NCBI GenBank assembly: GCA_038093515.1
Contig: JBBPSI010000047.1
Span: 62,001 to 126,000 of the forward strand
Direction of reading: 5' to 3'
DNA from: Butyriboletus loyo
Taxonomy: Eukaryota > Basidiomycota > Agaricomycetes > Boletales > Boletaceae
DNA: 64,000 bases
The notes below the pieces were generated by a model. It made no database searches and had not been told where the DNA came from. It saw nothing but the letters and a program-made list of their open reading frames with translations. Positions 11,965-23,463 of this stretch are shown piece by piece; the stretch's first letter is position 1; each line of letters starts with the position of its first letter. Made by a program: the position numbers and the translations under genes.

Positions 11965-13761
11965 CTACAGCTTAACACGCCTACTACACCTCGTACGCCA
12001 GCGGTCCTCTGCGTCATCCCACACCGATGTGGACTCGTTCTGCCACTCCCATGCATTCTCGATCGACTTGCGCACATAGTCGAGTTCCTCCTCATTGCCG
12101 TGGACAGGCACACTGGAGTCATCCGCGGGAACGTGCCGGAAATCATAATAGCGACCAATATCCTCGGATCGTTGGACGATGCTGTTCGCGAATGGCAAGC
12201 GGACTTGTTCATAAGTCTTCAATGCGTCGGTGATGTTCCCTCGATTCGTTAATTCGTGTGTCAGCAAGCGCCCCAACACGAATGCGTCCTGTCGGTGTAG
12301 AGAGCGGTGAATCAATATAGTTCTAGGGGGGTATCAACTAGGGCTACCCACCTCCATCGCCTGTCCCGCGCCCGCCCCAAAGTGCGGCTCCATAGCATGT
12401 GCCTACAATATCTTCAACCACTGTCAAGTTTACCAAACATTAAAGCAGAGCTCACTGCGTCTCCAAGTAAGACAACCTTGCCGTCCACATAATGGGGTAA
12501 TGGCCGAAGAATATGTAGTGCCCATCTCGACGGCCTCTCGATACACTGGTAGCGTCAGGAAATGAGGAAGCAGGGAAAGATGATTTTATCAAATACCTTC
12601 GCTAACGCTCTTGCACGAACCTCCCAGTCTTCAAATTGGTTAAGAATCTCCTTTTCAGAAACATCCATCACCCAGCGACCCTCATATGATGTGCCCAATG
12701 CATCACCAGTGCGACAGAAAATGACAACATTAAGCAGTCGTCCTTGGGAGATAGGAAATGTCACCATATGCTACACAAATATGTATTGGTCGGGCTGAAG
12801 AGTCCTGAGTGGTCACCCTTACTTTATTCTTTCCAAGATGCTGGATACAGAAGTAAGCACTGCACTAGTGCGAACTGTCGTCATAGCTTACCAACGTCAA
12901 GTTGCTCGGTGCTTCAACGTCGGGGTACTCCTTCGAGAGTTTCACAGTCGGCACCAGGCTCCTATAAACCAGGGTGCCCGTCCACACAGGATCAATACAT
13001 TCCAGCAATCTCTTTCTGGAATCATCGTCTAGGACCAAGGAAGCGAGCTTCTGATACATGGTTTTGCGTGTTGCTGAGTGAATACCATCGGCCCCCACCA
13101 GCACATCCGTGACGGAAGTAGAACCATCGGAGAAATGCAATGTTGTTTTCTCGGTTTCAGAATCAACGTCGTAGAATCTGAGCTTCTTGGATGTGTGTAT
13201 TTTGCAAGAATCAGAAAGCTGCCGCATGAGGAATTCTACCAAGTCTTTTCTGTGGACATTTAACGGCCCCCCACCTGCAAGACACAGCAATCAAAATCAG
13301 AGAGAGACACCATGAGTCGTTTAACACGTCCTCACGGCTCAGATTTCTTGAGAACCAATGATACCCATCTCGTTGATCGGATTTTCTGAAATTCGGACCT
13401 GAATTTGAACGCTGTCGTGAATAGGGAAGCTAGCATACAGACGAAATCCCAACCAACCGGTGTTTTCCGAGTCCTGTGGAGGTTCAGCCATCTTAACGAG
13501 TTCGTCATACAACCCCAGCTCTTTCATAATGTCCGTGGTCCTCCCAAAGAACGTGATCCCAGCACCAATGCTAGTGATTGTTGGACCAGCTTCAAATATC
13601 TCAACCGTGACCAGGGGTGTGCTACGGTACTTCTCGATGACCAAGGCCAATGTCAGCCCGCCTATTCCTCCGCCACTACCACGAGATCAGCAGCCAGTCT
13701 CGCCAGGGGTGCTACATTGGGCCAGGGCTTACCAGACTGACACATGGAACGTTGGTTTCAT
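11965..13761 (-). CDS. FAD-dependent monooxygenase, salicylate hydroxylase-like
   Basis: Group A flavoprotein monooxygenase, complete in my spliced model. The first exon (ATG at 13761, MKPTFHVSV) joins across a roughly 57-nt intron to CGGGIGGLTLALVIEKY, the Rossmann FAD site. Later exons give VLVGADGIHSATRK (the DG motif), ERPSRWALHILRPLPHYVDG, and VVLLGDA joined over an intron to AHAMEPHFGAGAGQAME (the GD motif that binds the ribityl chain). The tail DAFVLGRLLTHEL follows, and the stop is at 11965. Enzymes of this family use NAD(P)H and oxygen to hydroxylate aromatic acids such as salicylate; the actual substrate is not visible here. It lies about 70 bp from the WD40-TPR-HET fragment. Related bacterial and fungal enzymes are cytosolic, and no signal peptide is present. 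Confidence 0.88.
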
Positions 13762-14966
13762 AGGGACCTGGGTGTGAAAACAATTGCAATGCTACACGCC
13801 CGAATTAGGGTTGGGCAAGTGGAGGGCGTTAGAACTCGACGAAGACCCTCCTGCCGCCAGACATATACTACCGCAACCACGGCCATTTGAACCCTTACCC
13901 AGCCCAGACTCGGACTAGGCCGACGAACGCGAGGCAACAACGCCGGCACAGGGCGCGCCCCCGTTAACGACGGTGCACGCTGGCTCGACGCTAGTGGGAA
14001 GCAGAAACTGCGCAGCGACGCAGTGAATGGTGAGTGCCAACCATTCACGCTCGGTGGTAGCTCTGACATTAACCTCACATCGCTGTTTTTCCACGATGTC
14101 CTCGAGGACATGCCAAAATCACACGTGCAGCCACCTGCCCCAGCCAAGGTCAATCCCTTGCCTGCTCAGACTTCTTTCAAAGCTGCCGGCGCCGTCTGAC
14201 CGGGAGACGCGGTACTTGGGTGGCGAAATTTACCCAATTTTACGGTGACCAGGATAGTGGTAACCGATAGCACACCCTGGAGGAACATGGAAGTTCTAGG
14301 TAGGACGTGAGCCAGTGAACACCCCAACCCAGAACTAGGCTTTCGTGCCTGGTTGCGCCACAAGAGCTCGGCCGATGCCGACACCATGAGCTTCTCAGAG
14401 CTCGACCTCGTTCAAGTCGCCATAGATAAGAGTCTCTCTCCCCGCAGTTTCCCTTTCTTCCCTCTCCCTCACCATCGTGCGTCCTCTGAGGTGCTCTCTC
14501 TCTCATTTTATTGCAGATTTTTCGTGCTCTCCTCTGTGTCATCTTCCAGTTCACACTTGTCTGTTGTGCCTAGCACAATCTCAGCTCTCATTCACTCCCT
14601 TCGTAGTATAGTGTATCCAAGCTATATTACTCATTCTCCCCATCTCATCTCGCTGAGCAACCACCTTCACGAAGGTGGGAGTTATCGGTGGTCACCAAGA
14701 TTTGGCATCCCAGGACCAAATCCCAATTAGGATGGTCAACTGTGTCTTACCCCCTCTGACGGTTCTGCTGCATAATTCAGGTGATCAATCAAAGGGCAGA
14801 AATGCAGCGTCTTGCGCTGCATCTTAAATATCAATATTGTGATATAAAAAGCGAGAGAAAACAACAACAAGCTGCTACAACAAACAAATGTGCTCAACAG
14901 AGTCCATAACACAGTGACGTGATGCAACAACACAAAAGTACACACACACAGACCTGACCCCAACCC
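13762..14966. other. Intergenic region, no gene seen
   Basis: About 1.2 kb between the start of the monooxygenase and the end of the Ras GEF. Open frames here are short and unlike known proteins. The 14736-14960 part is A-rich (CAACAACAAG runs) and is probably the 3' untranslated region of the Ras GEF. Confidence 0.5.
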
Positions 14967-17900
14967 TCAAGAGAAGCCACTGTCGGTCAACCACTTGGCC
15001 AGCTTTTCTTCGTCCCTTTCCCTGGGCTCTCTCTCCAGACTCAGTTTCCAAAATACCTCGCTGGCGTCGTGGTCACCGAATTGACTCAGCGATTCGTTGA
15101 CGAAGACGAGAACGGAGGGGAGCGGGTGGAAGTTGTGTAGTTGGGTTTGCCACCGCTGGAGATCCTGGACGACTTCCGACGATTTCTGGCGTTTGCGGAA
15201 GTTGACGAGGTCGCCCGGGAGATGGTTCTTGCTTCCGTCTTGTATGTGCGTAAGCGCAGTCAGGAATACGCCTGAAGGAGAGATGACGCTTAGACATATC
15301 AAACCGTTTGCATAACATACCAATAAACGGAACGCAAGGAGGAGCGACGTTGGCCAACGTGGACCGGTAACTGTTGTAATGCTTGTAAGAATTGATGAGC
15401 GCCTCGCAAGTTTCTAACTGCGACATGTGTCTCGAGCTAACTTGCTCCCATGAACGCTTGAGGCGATGGATTGGAGAAGAATTCAATCCTGTGACGATCG
15501 CCATCATGGTGGAAAAGTTCTGGATAACCCGACACCGCTACAACCAAGTATGAGCATCCACAGACAACTTGAAGTTAGAAGACTGACATCGGCAACGAGG
15601 ATGAAGTGCTTCATGATAGCAGCTCGGCGGCGAGGATCGTCTTTGCACAGAACGGAATATGTAACCCAATGTGCAATCTGCGAAGGGTTTAGTCAAGGAA
15701 AATCCAATGGTGTGGCTCGAAGGCTTACCCTATTGCTTCTGCGAATGAAGTTGGCGACACCGTCATGGTATTCCGTCTGAAATTGCTTCGACCGCTGTAA
15801 GCATTCAGAAGGTCGGATCTTCAAATACAGTTGACTCTCGGTAATCGTCAACTGCCTGGCAAGCTCCAAGGGATCTATATCCAGTAACTCTATTCGTTTT
15901 GGAACAATAGGCGCAGGTGGAGCAACCGTGGACTGAAGTGTCTTCTTGATGTTCCCTCCGTGCTATTATCAGATGTTGAGGAATTTTTTGGCACAGAGAA
16001 GAAAAACAACAAACAGCCCGCTCGATCGCGGCCAATAATTGTTTGGCAGCAGCGACTTTGAATACGTCATCCCCTGATGCAAACTGTGCCATCCGATTGA
16101 GGATTCCCGGGTCTTCTTTGTCCACCACGTCCTCATCTTGTACAATCAATTTCATCGTATTAATTACCCTATGTGAATGACAGTCCGGTGGGCGCTCAAT
16201 ACAAAATAGCGTGTACTCACCGAATGCGTATAATATTCTGTTTATTGCGTCTCCAATCCTCGAGCTCTTGCAAATTCAGGTTGGGAGGTGGTTGAATCCA
16301 GAAACGTTCTACAAGGAGATTAAAAAGTTCGTCGAGTGTCATGAACGACTTGAATGTCATTAAGAATGCCCTAGTGAAATTGGTATCTATTCGTGCATGA
16401 GTACCTAGAAACCCTCGTACACATCGTCGACTTGCCTGCATATTCGTGTGCGGTGAGTCTTTCGACGAGAGCTGGAACAGTTCCGCCTCGGACAGTGCCG
16501 TCTGGGTCGATGAGGACCTCGTCTGGATTATAATGTGGCCGGAGATACCAAGGTTTTGCTTCAGCGGACAAGGAAATCAGATAATGCGACGGTGCATCAT
16601 CACCAAAAAATGCTCTGATTTTATCCGGTCGCGCAGGCATACGTGTCATTTGCAAAGCTATCATCCAACGGAAAGAATGGCAGTGAGGCTCCGGAGAGCT
16701 GGATGGGAGGTGAACCTACCATCATCATCTTCGAATGAAATCGGCGAAAGCACTTGATCATGGAGCATAATAGGTGGTTTTCCACTGGTGGGTACAGGTG
16801 ATGTTGGTGAAGGGGAGGGCGGCTCGTCCACATCTTCCGAAACGCTCTTCAAGATCCTGTGTGATTCATCCACCGAGATATATGTTCCGTGATTGTCGTA
16901 AATAGCTTCCAGAGTTTGGTTCGCTAAAATTGCGGAAACGAGACTGCGCTGCGATATTCGCCACTCCACAGGGGTTTTGTTACACCGTTCCAAGATGGCA
17001 GACTGTTCGGTGCCAATGTGCAGAAGACCCTCGAGATTCTGTCGTGAAATTTTGAGGTTGAAATCGAGGGATGAGCTCAAGGCTTCCAACGCGTCATACG
17101 CTGTATCGCGACCTTTCCAAGATTCGCAAGGTTCGACTCGTCGAACACGCTGTGTTGCCACGAGCAATGCTGCACCGTCGTCGTAGATCGCTTGCGTAGT
17201 AGCTTCCAACGAACGAACAAGAACACGAGCTTTCTCGACCGTCCGCATATACTGTGCGCCGTCCGGGAGCTTAGCCTGATCCACGGTCTCAATGTCAACG
17301 TGCCTGGCAATATGGATATCTCCGAGAAAGAGTATAAGCGACGAGAGCTGCCTGAAGAGCGTTTGAGCAGAAGCGGTAACGACCTCGGCTACAAAAATAA
17401 ACGACGTCAATCAAGGTATAGGAGAACGCAAGAATTCAAATACCAGGCCGCGTCGCCCGAAGTACTTCTGTGAGCGTGTTCAACCTCTCCTGAACCCTGG
17501 ATATATGATTCACGAACTCGTTGAACGTCCCCGTGGTCAGGTTTCGTCGTGGAGCCTCCTCGTGATCTTCGATGTTCACCCATCCGAAGCCTCTCCAAGT
17601 TCCAGCCGTTCCGGCTCCCGCCTTTGCGGGACCAGCATATAGAGCATCCAAGTAACCATGCAGACGTCTTGGACCAAGAACTCCCTGGCTCCTAACCCCT
17701 TGTGCTATGGACACAAATTCGATCACGGAGCGCTCCAGTTCATCAGCATCCGAACTCAGTTGCGAGACATTGTCGCTTGCGACCCACGGTCCATCATTAA
17801 GGACTGCCCGTGCCGATAAGATGAATTTGGAAAGCGTGGCGACAGCGCGACGTTGAGCAGGAACCAGGGGTGTCTGAGACGCATTGTTGGTGCCTCTGTC

Positions 17901-18978
17901 AACTTTATTCCTCCCGTCAAGGTATCGGGACGATGGCCCAGAAACGTACAAGAGGTCTCGAATAGCTGTAATGGCAGCGCAAATAAGATTATCAACGATT
18001 TCTTCATCCTCGGCGACCTGTGGGATTCCATACTGTCTAAGGTGGAGGATAACTGAATGTATGCATTCCCGTGCTCCTTGTAGAAGCTCGGATACAAGGT
18101 CAGGGGCAGGTGGTGCTAACGCCTGCCTCATGGTGGGTATCGATGGCTGGGGAGATTCAGCGAGTGGTAGTTCCTGGACGTCGGGGACGTCAGATAATCG
18201 AGTAGGTTCTCTGAGGCGAGACGCTTCCTGGACTACTGGAAAATGATGGCCGTTTGAATGGGACGCACGCTGCTCGGAAGAGATGCTTCTTTGGTGGTGA
18301 AAGGTGAGGTGTGAGGTGTCCGAAGCACTGTGACTGCGATTCCGCGAATGTCCGCTCAGTAAATCAAAGAAAACACCGGAGATGCGGTTCGAATGACGAT
18401 TTGATGCCGCGAGATCGGTATTAGCGCGTGGGCGGAAAGTAGCTACGCCAGCGTCGAGTGGGAGAGGAAGAGGCTTGGTGGGTATTCGAGGGATATCGCC
18501 GACTAGAAAAGCAGGCGAGGACGAAGACAATGGCACTAAATCGTTTGGCTTTATCGCCACCAAAGGTTCGGTTTGAAGACGGACCGTGACTTCCCGAGGG
18601 AGTTCAATTATGCTGTTAACGGGGACGAAACCGAGACCATCGCCATTGCCGGCGCGGGAGCTGGACTGGAATGAGGTCAAACCGACGAGATCACTGTCCA
18701 AGACGTCATCCTCGGAGTCTCTTGGGAGATCGCGGGAGAGTTTTCCAGTCAAGGTATTGGCATAGTAAATCTGGAAAGATTTCGACTGAACGTTAGTGCA
18801 TACATTCGTAATGGACGTGATACGACACCTGTCCGTCCTCCGTGACCTGAGGGATCCAAAAGTCCCTTGAGTGGTCTACCTGATACGTCGGTCTTGCTGT
18901 TGTGGGAATCGCGGGGAGGCCCCTGATACTGTTGCGGACGGGCGCGGCGTGTCTGACGTCGAGAAAGGACGCGGCCAT
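14967..18978 (-). CDS. Ras guanine-nucleotide exchange factor, Cdc25/Ste6 type with WW domain
   Basis: Multi-exon gene. ATG at 18978 begins MAASFLDVRHAAPVRNSIRG. A WW domain follows early: DFWIPQVTEDGQ spliced to IYYANTLTGKLSRDLPRD. Next comes a Ser-rich low-complexity region (about 18750-18100) and a helical middle (17410-16740). The RasGEF N-terminal module has AFFGDDAPSHYL, GGTVPALVERLTAHEY and NFTRAFLMTFKSFM. The catalytic RasGEF domain has LLDIDPLELARQLTITESQL, CRVIQNFSTMMAIVTGLNSS, PIHRLKRSWEQVS and VPFIG spliced to VFLTALTHIQDGSKN. The stop is at 14967. Such proteins load GTP on Ras and thereby drive cAMP/PKA or MAPK signalling in morphogenesis and mating. Budding-yeast Cdc25 carries an SH3 domain at its N terminus; here I see a WW domain instead. 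The gene is divergent from the RRM gene across about 215 bp. Confidence 0.9.
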
Positions 18979-19194
18979 CGCTGTTCTCGACTAGTCGTCA
19001 AGCAAGACCCATCCGCTGATCAACTCGGTTATCGTTGCCGTCGTCGTCGCGGTCTGCACCGCTTAGCGGAACACTATGTCATACAGCGGAACCGAATTCC
19101 CACGACTATTGCACCAGTTTTCCCTATGAGGAATGATTACATAATCTGATTAGTGATTATCAGCTCCACCCTGTCCAGGTCCGAATCACCAGTC
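18979..19194. promoter_or_regulatory. Shared divergent promoter of Ras GEF and Vip1-like genes
   Basis: 216 bp separate two start codons facing away from each other, so this short region must carry both promoters. I do not recognise a specific factor site in it. Confidence 0.5.
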
Positions 19195-20295
19195 ATGTCT
19201 CGAGCCGCAGTCGATGTGCGTATCGTCCTCGACGATGCCAGAAACCGTACTGATATTATCCGACAGGTCTATGGGTTCTCCCCTTTTACTAGCGAGGCAG
19301 AGCTGCACGACTTCTTCAGGTAAAGGGCCCCCTCTCATCTGTGGCCCCTCGTTCATACGTTGCCCAGTTTCTGTGGAAAGTATGTATCGATTCATCACGG
19401 GATGCTCACTGTTCTCAGAACTATCCAGGATCGAGTCCATCGAGTTCAAAAACGACGAGGAAGAACTACAGATTGCAGTCATCACGTTCGAAAAGCATTC
19501 CGCAGCCCACACTGCGCTTATGGTATGAATCTACTATTCCCTCGCGATATATTCTGACACACGTTATCCTAGTTGAACGGTGGACATCTTGGCGGCAGCA
19601 CACTCACCGTCACCTCGGACGTTGAGCATGCTGATCATCATGATGCCGAAGAGCACCACGCTCACATCGAGCAATCTGACAAGCCACGAGCTGGTAGTAA
19701 GTGCTGCTCTATATGCCTGCTACTCGCGCCCATCCCATCGCTTTGGCTTTAGTTGCTGCTGAGTATCTCGCCAAAGGCTACAAGCTATCCGACCACATCC
19801 TCCAGCGTGCCATCGAAATCGACAGTACGTGTTCTGTAGAGAGCGAATTGAAGGCTGGTTCCAAACTTTACTCGTAGACAAGCAAGGAATTTCCAAGAAA
19901 TTTTTGTCGTTCATCTCTGGCCTCGACAAGTCAGCCGGACATCGTGCCCTTGGCCCTGAACAAACCATTTCCGGAAAAGTCCAGTCCACCTTGAAGGAAG
20001 CCCATACGCGTGCAAAGGGCATCGATGAGCAAAAGGGATACTCAAAGACAGCACAAGGAGTATATCTCCCCTCGCTTTCCTCCCTTTCCCTGCTCACGCG
20101 AACACTCTGTAGTATTATGCGAAAGCCCTTGCTTCGCCCCTCGGCCAGTCAGTCTTGTCCTTCTACACCAGCACTTCTAAGCAAGTACGCGACGTTCATG
20201 AAGAAGCGATTCGCATCAAGCAGCACAAGGCTACGCCCCCAACCTCCCCTGCGCCGGCTACTCCCCCGCTTGAGCAGCCCGAGCCTTCTAAATGA
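19195..20295 (+). CDS. Vip1-like RNA-recognition-motif protein
   Basis: Small spliced gene. ATG at 19195 gives MSRAAVD, then a 51-nt intron, then VYGFSPFTSEAELHDFFSFCG, the first half of an RRM. Next come IESIEFKNDEEELQIAVITF and HSAAHTALM, spliced to LNGGHLGGSTLTVTS, the second half. Then follow an acidic His-rich stretch, VAAEYLAKGYKLSDHILQRA, a Lys-rich helical part (GISKKFLSFISGLDKSAGH) and YYAKALASPLGQSVLSFYTS. It ends in a Pro-rich tail at 20295. This is the layout of fission-yeast Vip1 and its fungal relatives, whose exact role is poorly known; RNA binding is inferred from the RRM. One oddity: with plain GT-AG splicing I cannot join the short exon at 19368-19379 to the next exon at 19420 in frame. 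That junction may need an unusual splice site or contain a sequence error. Confidence 0.8.
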
Positions 20296-21129
20296 GTCAC
20301 TCATCTTGACTTTTGAAGTTCTATCACAAGACCTTTCTTGGACTAGTGTACTTGTACTATTACATGACGGATGTCGTTCAGAGGACTTGAGATATGCAGC
20401 GTGTACATCTTTCAGAAGTAACCCCACTTTCCAGTGCATGCCCGAGCCCGCGCCCGAGATCTTGCCTGGCATCGAGGAAGGTTCAACAAGCCACTTCCGC
20501 ATACGTTTATTAGCACCGCGGTGGGTCTTATCTTGTGAGACTAACATCCTACATGGATAGGGAGATGGATGGATGAGTTATAACGAGCCATTCGAACATG
20601 ATATCGCCAGATAAGTTACCCACCTCGAACACGACGCCAATACACCTGTCACATGCACAATAATCAACATCGGGTGGGCTACCTGGGTGCAGGTTCCGCT
20701 TGGTTTGCTTGTGTCAGGGAATGCATTTAATTTCGATGGTCGGTCAGGTCCCCCCGTCGCCCGTCCCAGTGATCTCCTGGAAAGTGATGTCTATCCAAGT
20801 CAGATTCCCCATCGGTGTCGACCATCCCGTGTGCGGGCACCAAAAACAAAAACTAGAGATCTAGGGAAAGAGTCACGAATTCGCCACGTCCCATGCATGG
20901 GGTAGGCAACATTCCGATATATGAGTATCACAAGGGCAGACATTGTCTCATGAATCTAAAACTGTTGGATCCGTGTCATCCATATACAGCAGACTCACTC
21001 GACACAAGTTGCGTTTCTGACCACACCCTCGGATGTGGATTGGAAGTGTGAGATGGATGGACGAGTAGGTCCTTCCGTAGCGAGGCAGCTCGTCGTGAGA
21101 ATAGAGCAGTGTCCAAATAAGGAAATGTG
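20296..21129. other. Intergenic region, no gene seen
   Basis: About 0.8 kb downstream of the RRM gene. The first 250 bases are probably its 3' untranslated region. The rest has only short open frames that match nothing I know. The right edge may still contain worn 3' sequence of the GH28 relic. Confidence 0.45.
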
Positions 21130-22400
21130 ACGAATGAAAGTGGTAATAATTAGTCATGAGTCGGACTAGCAAAACCGCCGCATCGGCAGCTCGCATCTTT
21201 TCTACCTTCAAAAAGATACCTGGGTATCGAGTGTGTCACATTCCTATAATAAACATTATCAGCATCAGTTCTTATCAAGAGTATCGCAGCGAACAGAAAC
21301 GGACGAGGCCCCCGTGGCATGCTCGCCAAAAGAACCGATGTTACACCCTAGCGTATGTTTCCGATCAGCCCCTGGTGCGCTGACAGAACCGAAGAGGAAA
21401 CGCCATAGCGCCAGAGTAGAAACACTGAATGTTCTCCGCGACGGATCCATTTGTAGGTGACTTGACCGTCAGAGGTCGTCATTCTCGACGGAAACGTCAT
21501 ATACATAATAAATGTTTCCAGATACATCGACCCATCCGTCTCCCCGATGTAGTCTGCAACGATCTGACACCAAGATAAGGAAGCTCGTACAGAAGGGGCA
21601 TAAGGTGAAGCTAAACCTTCATGTCATGTGCGACATTATCGTTCCTTATGATTGTCACATGAAACCTGCGAGGGACGTTGGGCATAGTTTAGGTCCTCAG
21701 AGTAAGGTATCACCTACTTGGGGAACTATGGTGTGTGACACCGCTTATATCGGTGTTGTTACAGTTCTGGAAGCGGACAAAGCGAGGGCGATTCGCTAGT
21801 GGATACTATAGACGTCAACATGGCGCATACAAGCAGCCAAGCCGAAACTGCCGTATGCACCTAAACTGTAATGCACAACCATAGACCCAAGTCATCAGAA
21901 AAGTTACACTTGTTGTTTGGTGGATCACTGTACCCATAAATCGTACCGTTGCCGTTCCACATAACTACAGCACCGACATCGTCAACAGACTCACCGCATA
22001 CACGGATGTCCACGCGCTCACTTGCTATGATTACAACGATCGAACAAGAACACATTTCCCGCAAGCGTCGGGTCAAGGACGCGATTAAACTCTCCACTAA
22101 CCTCGACGGTAAAATATTGTTAACTGACTTGACTGACGTCTTGACCGGGTGTGTCCCTGAGGGTACGAGGATCGTGTCAACGGGAATGGAAGTCAACCTC
22201 CGGGAACCACAGTCCACATATGCCTTGGTGATGGCTGGTCCGATGTCAGTAGCGTCGTCTGCAATGCCGCCATAGTCGAGCACGTTGCACGTCTTGGTGG
22301 CATATGTACCCAGCGCGACAACGGCGAGTAAGAACAGAGACGAAATCCTGAACGAGGATACGTTGGGATACGGTGGACTGCGCACGGAGCGCAGTTGCAA
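21130..22400 (-). pseudogene. GH28 rhamnogalacturonase relic
   Basis: Reading the minus strand in all frames recovers the whole course of a GH28 right-handed beta-helix enzyme, in broken pieces. At about 22370 there is a secretion signal-like FRISSLFLLAVVALGTYA followed by TKTCNVLDYGGIADDATDIG. At about 22170 there is DTILVPSGT. At about 22080 there is LDPTLAGNVFLFDRCNH, and at 21940 NGNGTIYGY. From 21790 come RPRFVRFQNCNNTDISGV, FHVTIIRNDNVAHDM, IVADYIGETDG, VDVSGN and YDVSVEND. Then VKSPTNGSVAENIQC, GCNIGSFGEHATGAS and DNVYYRNVT lead to about 21230. Neighbouring pieces lie in different frames with stops between them, and no ATG precedes the signal sequence. Intact relatives are secreted pectin-degrading enzymes. 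Clearly non-functional as it stands. Confidence 0.82.
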
Positions 22401-23463
22401 TGTCTGCACAGACGTATATCGCGTGTTGGATGTCAATGCGTACGACGCGTGAAAAAAATGGGCCGGGTTGCTACACGCACTCAAGTGAGTACCATCCTCG
22501 TAGTCATCCCCACATGGACTGCGCGAATCCCGGTTTATGCCTATCACCCGGATCATCCAGCATGGTGGTCATGTCTGGACGTACCGAGATTACACCCGGC
22601 GTGTTTTCAAACCGGGCCAGCACTCGGGCGAGAACGGACGGTCATGTGCAACGGGTGCCCGATCACCCTATCCTTTTGGCAAGAGGGAATTTAGGCCACC
22701 TGCAAAGCTTGGTTTGTCGTAGGCCCCGGATTCGTGGCGAGACGATCGCTGAGAACTGACTGACACGCGCCAACCGTTGCGACAGGTACAAGTCACTCCC
22801 AAATGATGAGTCAACGTCAACGACGGGAGAAAAATAACGCCAGATTGAAGATGTGCTCCTGCAGCGTTGTCGTGACGCGATCCATGACAGGTCGCTGCTC
22901 CAGTACTCAGTGATCGGGACCTTCGCATTCAATAGCGCCTCGGCATGGAAGTGGAAAGGACTTGGTATCACCGTAGCACGGTCCAAAGATGAACCAGCAT
23001 GATGGTACGCGCCAGAGCCTCGGAGAGGCTGAGAAACATGTTAGTTATAGGCGGTCCTGAATGGGTAATTGTCAAAGAAAAGCAGCGAGTCTAGCGGGGG
23101 TCCCCTCTGCCTCATGCAAATGCCCCGACGTAAGGTTGCCCCCCGCCAGTCCGCTAACAAGTCCTTTGAGAACAGAACGAGGCATCGTTGAATCCCATGA
23201 CAGCACTTGCCACGGTTTAGGAAGCTCGGAGTCATCCTTTGCCCACTCACATGTGATGTGTGCCTCTCTCCCGGGTATTTTGCGTCGGGAGCCGTTGTAT
23301 CAGATGCTGGTGCGTGAGAGTCAATATAACGCTAGTACACTTTCAGCTAATAAGTGTTCCGGCCGTTCTACTTGAGCAATCCAAGGATTAGTACTAGTTC
23401 CGTAAATGATGCCTCCCTGTGCCCCTTCTTCCACGCATTTTCAATACAATTTTCATTCATCGT
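22401..23463. other. Intergenic region with a LINE-like scrap
   Basis: No intact gene. Minus-strand frames around 22670-22990 look weakly protein-like (for example AEALLNAKVPITEYWSSDLS) but I cannot assign them. The segment at about 23075-23185 resembles the 3' part of the LINE copy at 29026-30146; see the separate repeat entry. Confidence 0.4.
23075..23185 (-). repeat. Probable LINE 3'-end fragment
   Basis: The stretch around 23125-23152 (GCAAATGCCCCGACGTAAGG then TTGCCCCCC) closely matches 29142-29170 (GCAGCTGCCCTGACATGAGG then TTGCCCCCC) inside the LINE copy. A second block, TCCTTTGAGAACAGAACGAG near 23160, matches TCCTTTGACAAAACGAG near 29437. The same order and orientation suggest a second, shorter and more worn copy of the same element. 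Confidence 0.45.

Noticed and set aside
13640..13762. Frameshift in the FAD-binding motif of the monooxygenase
   Set aside because: At first the GGGIGG frame seemed broken upstream. A roughly 57-nt intron (GTAAGC to TGGTAG) restores MKPTFHVSV-CGGGIGG in frame, so the gene is intact.
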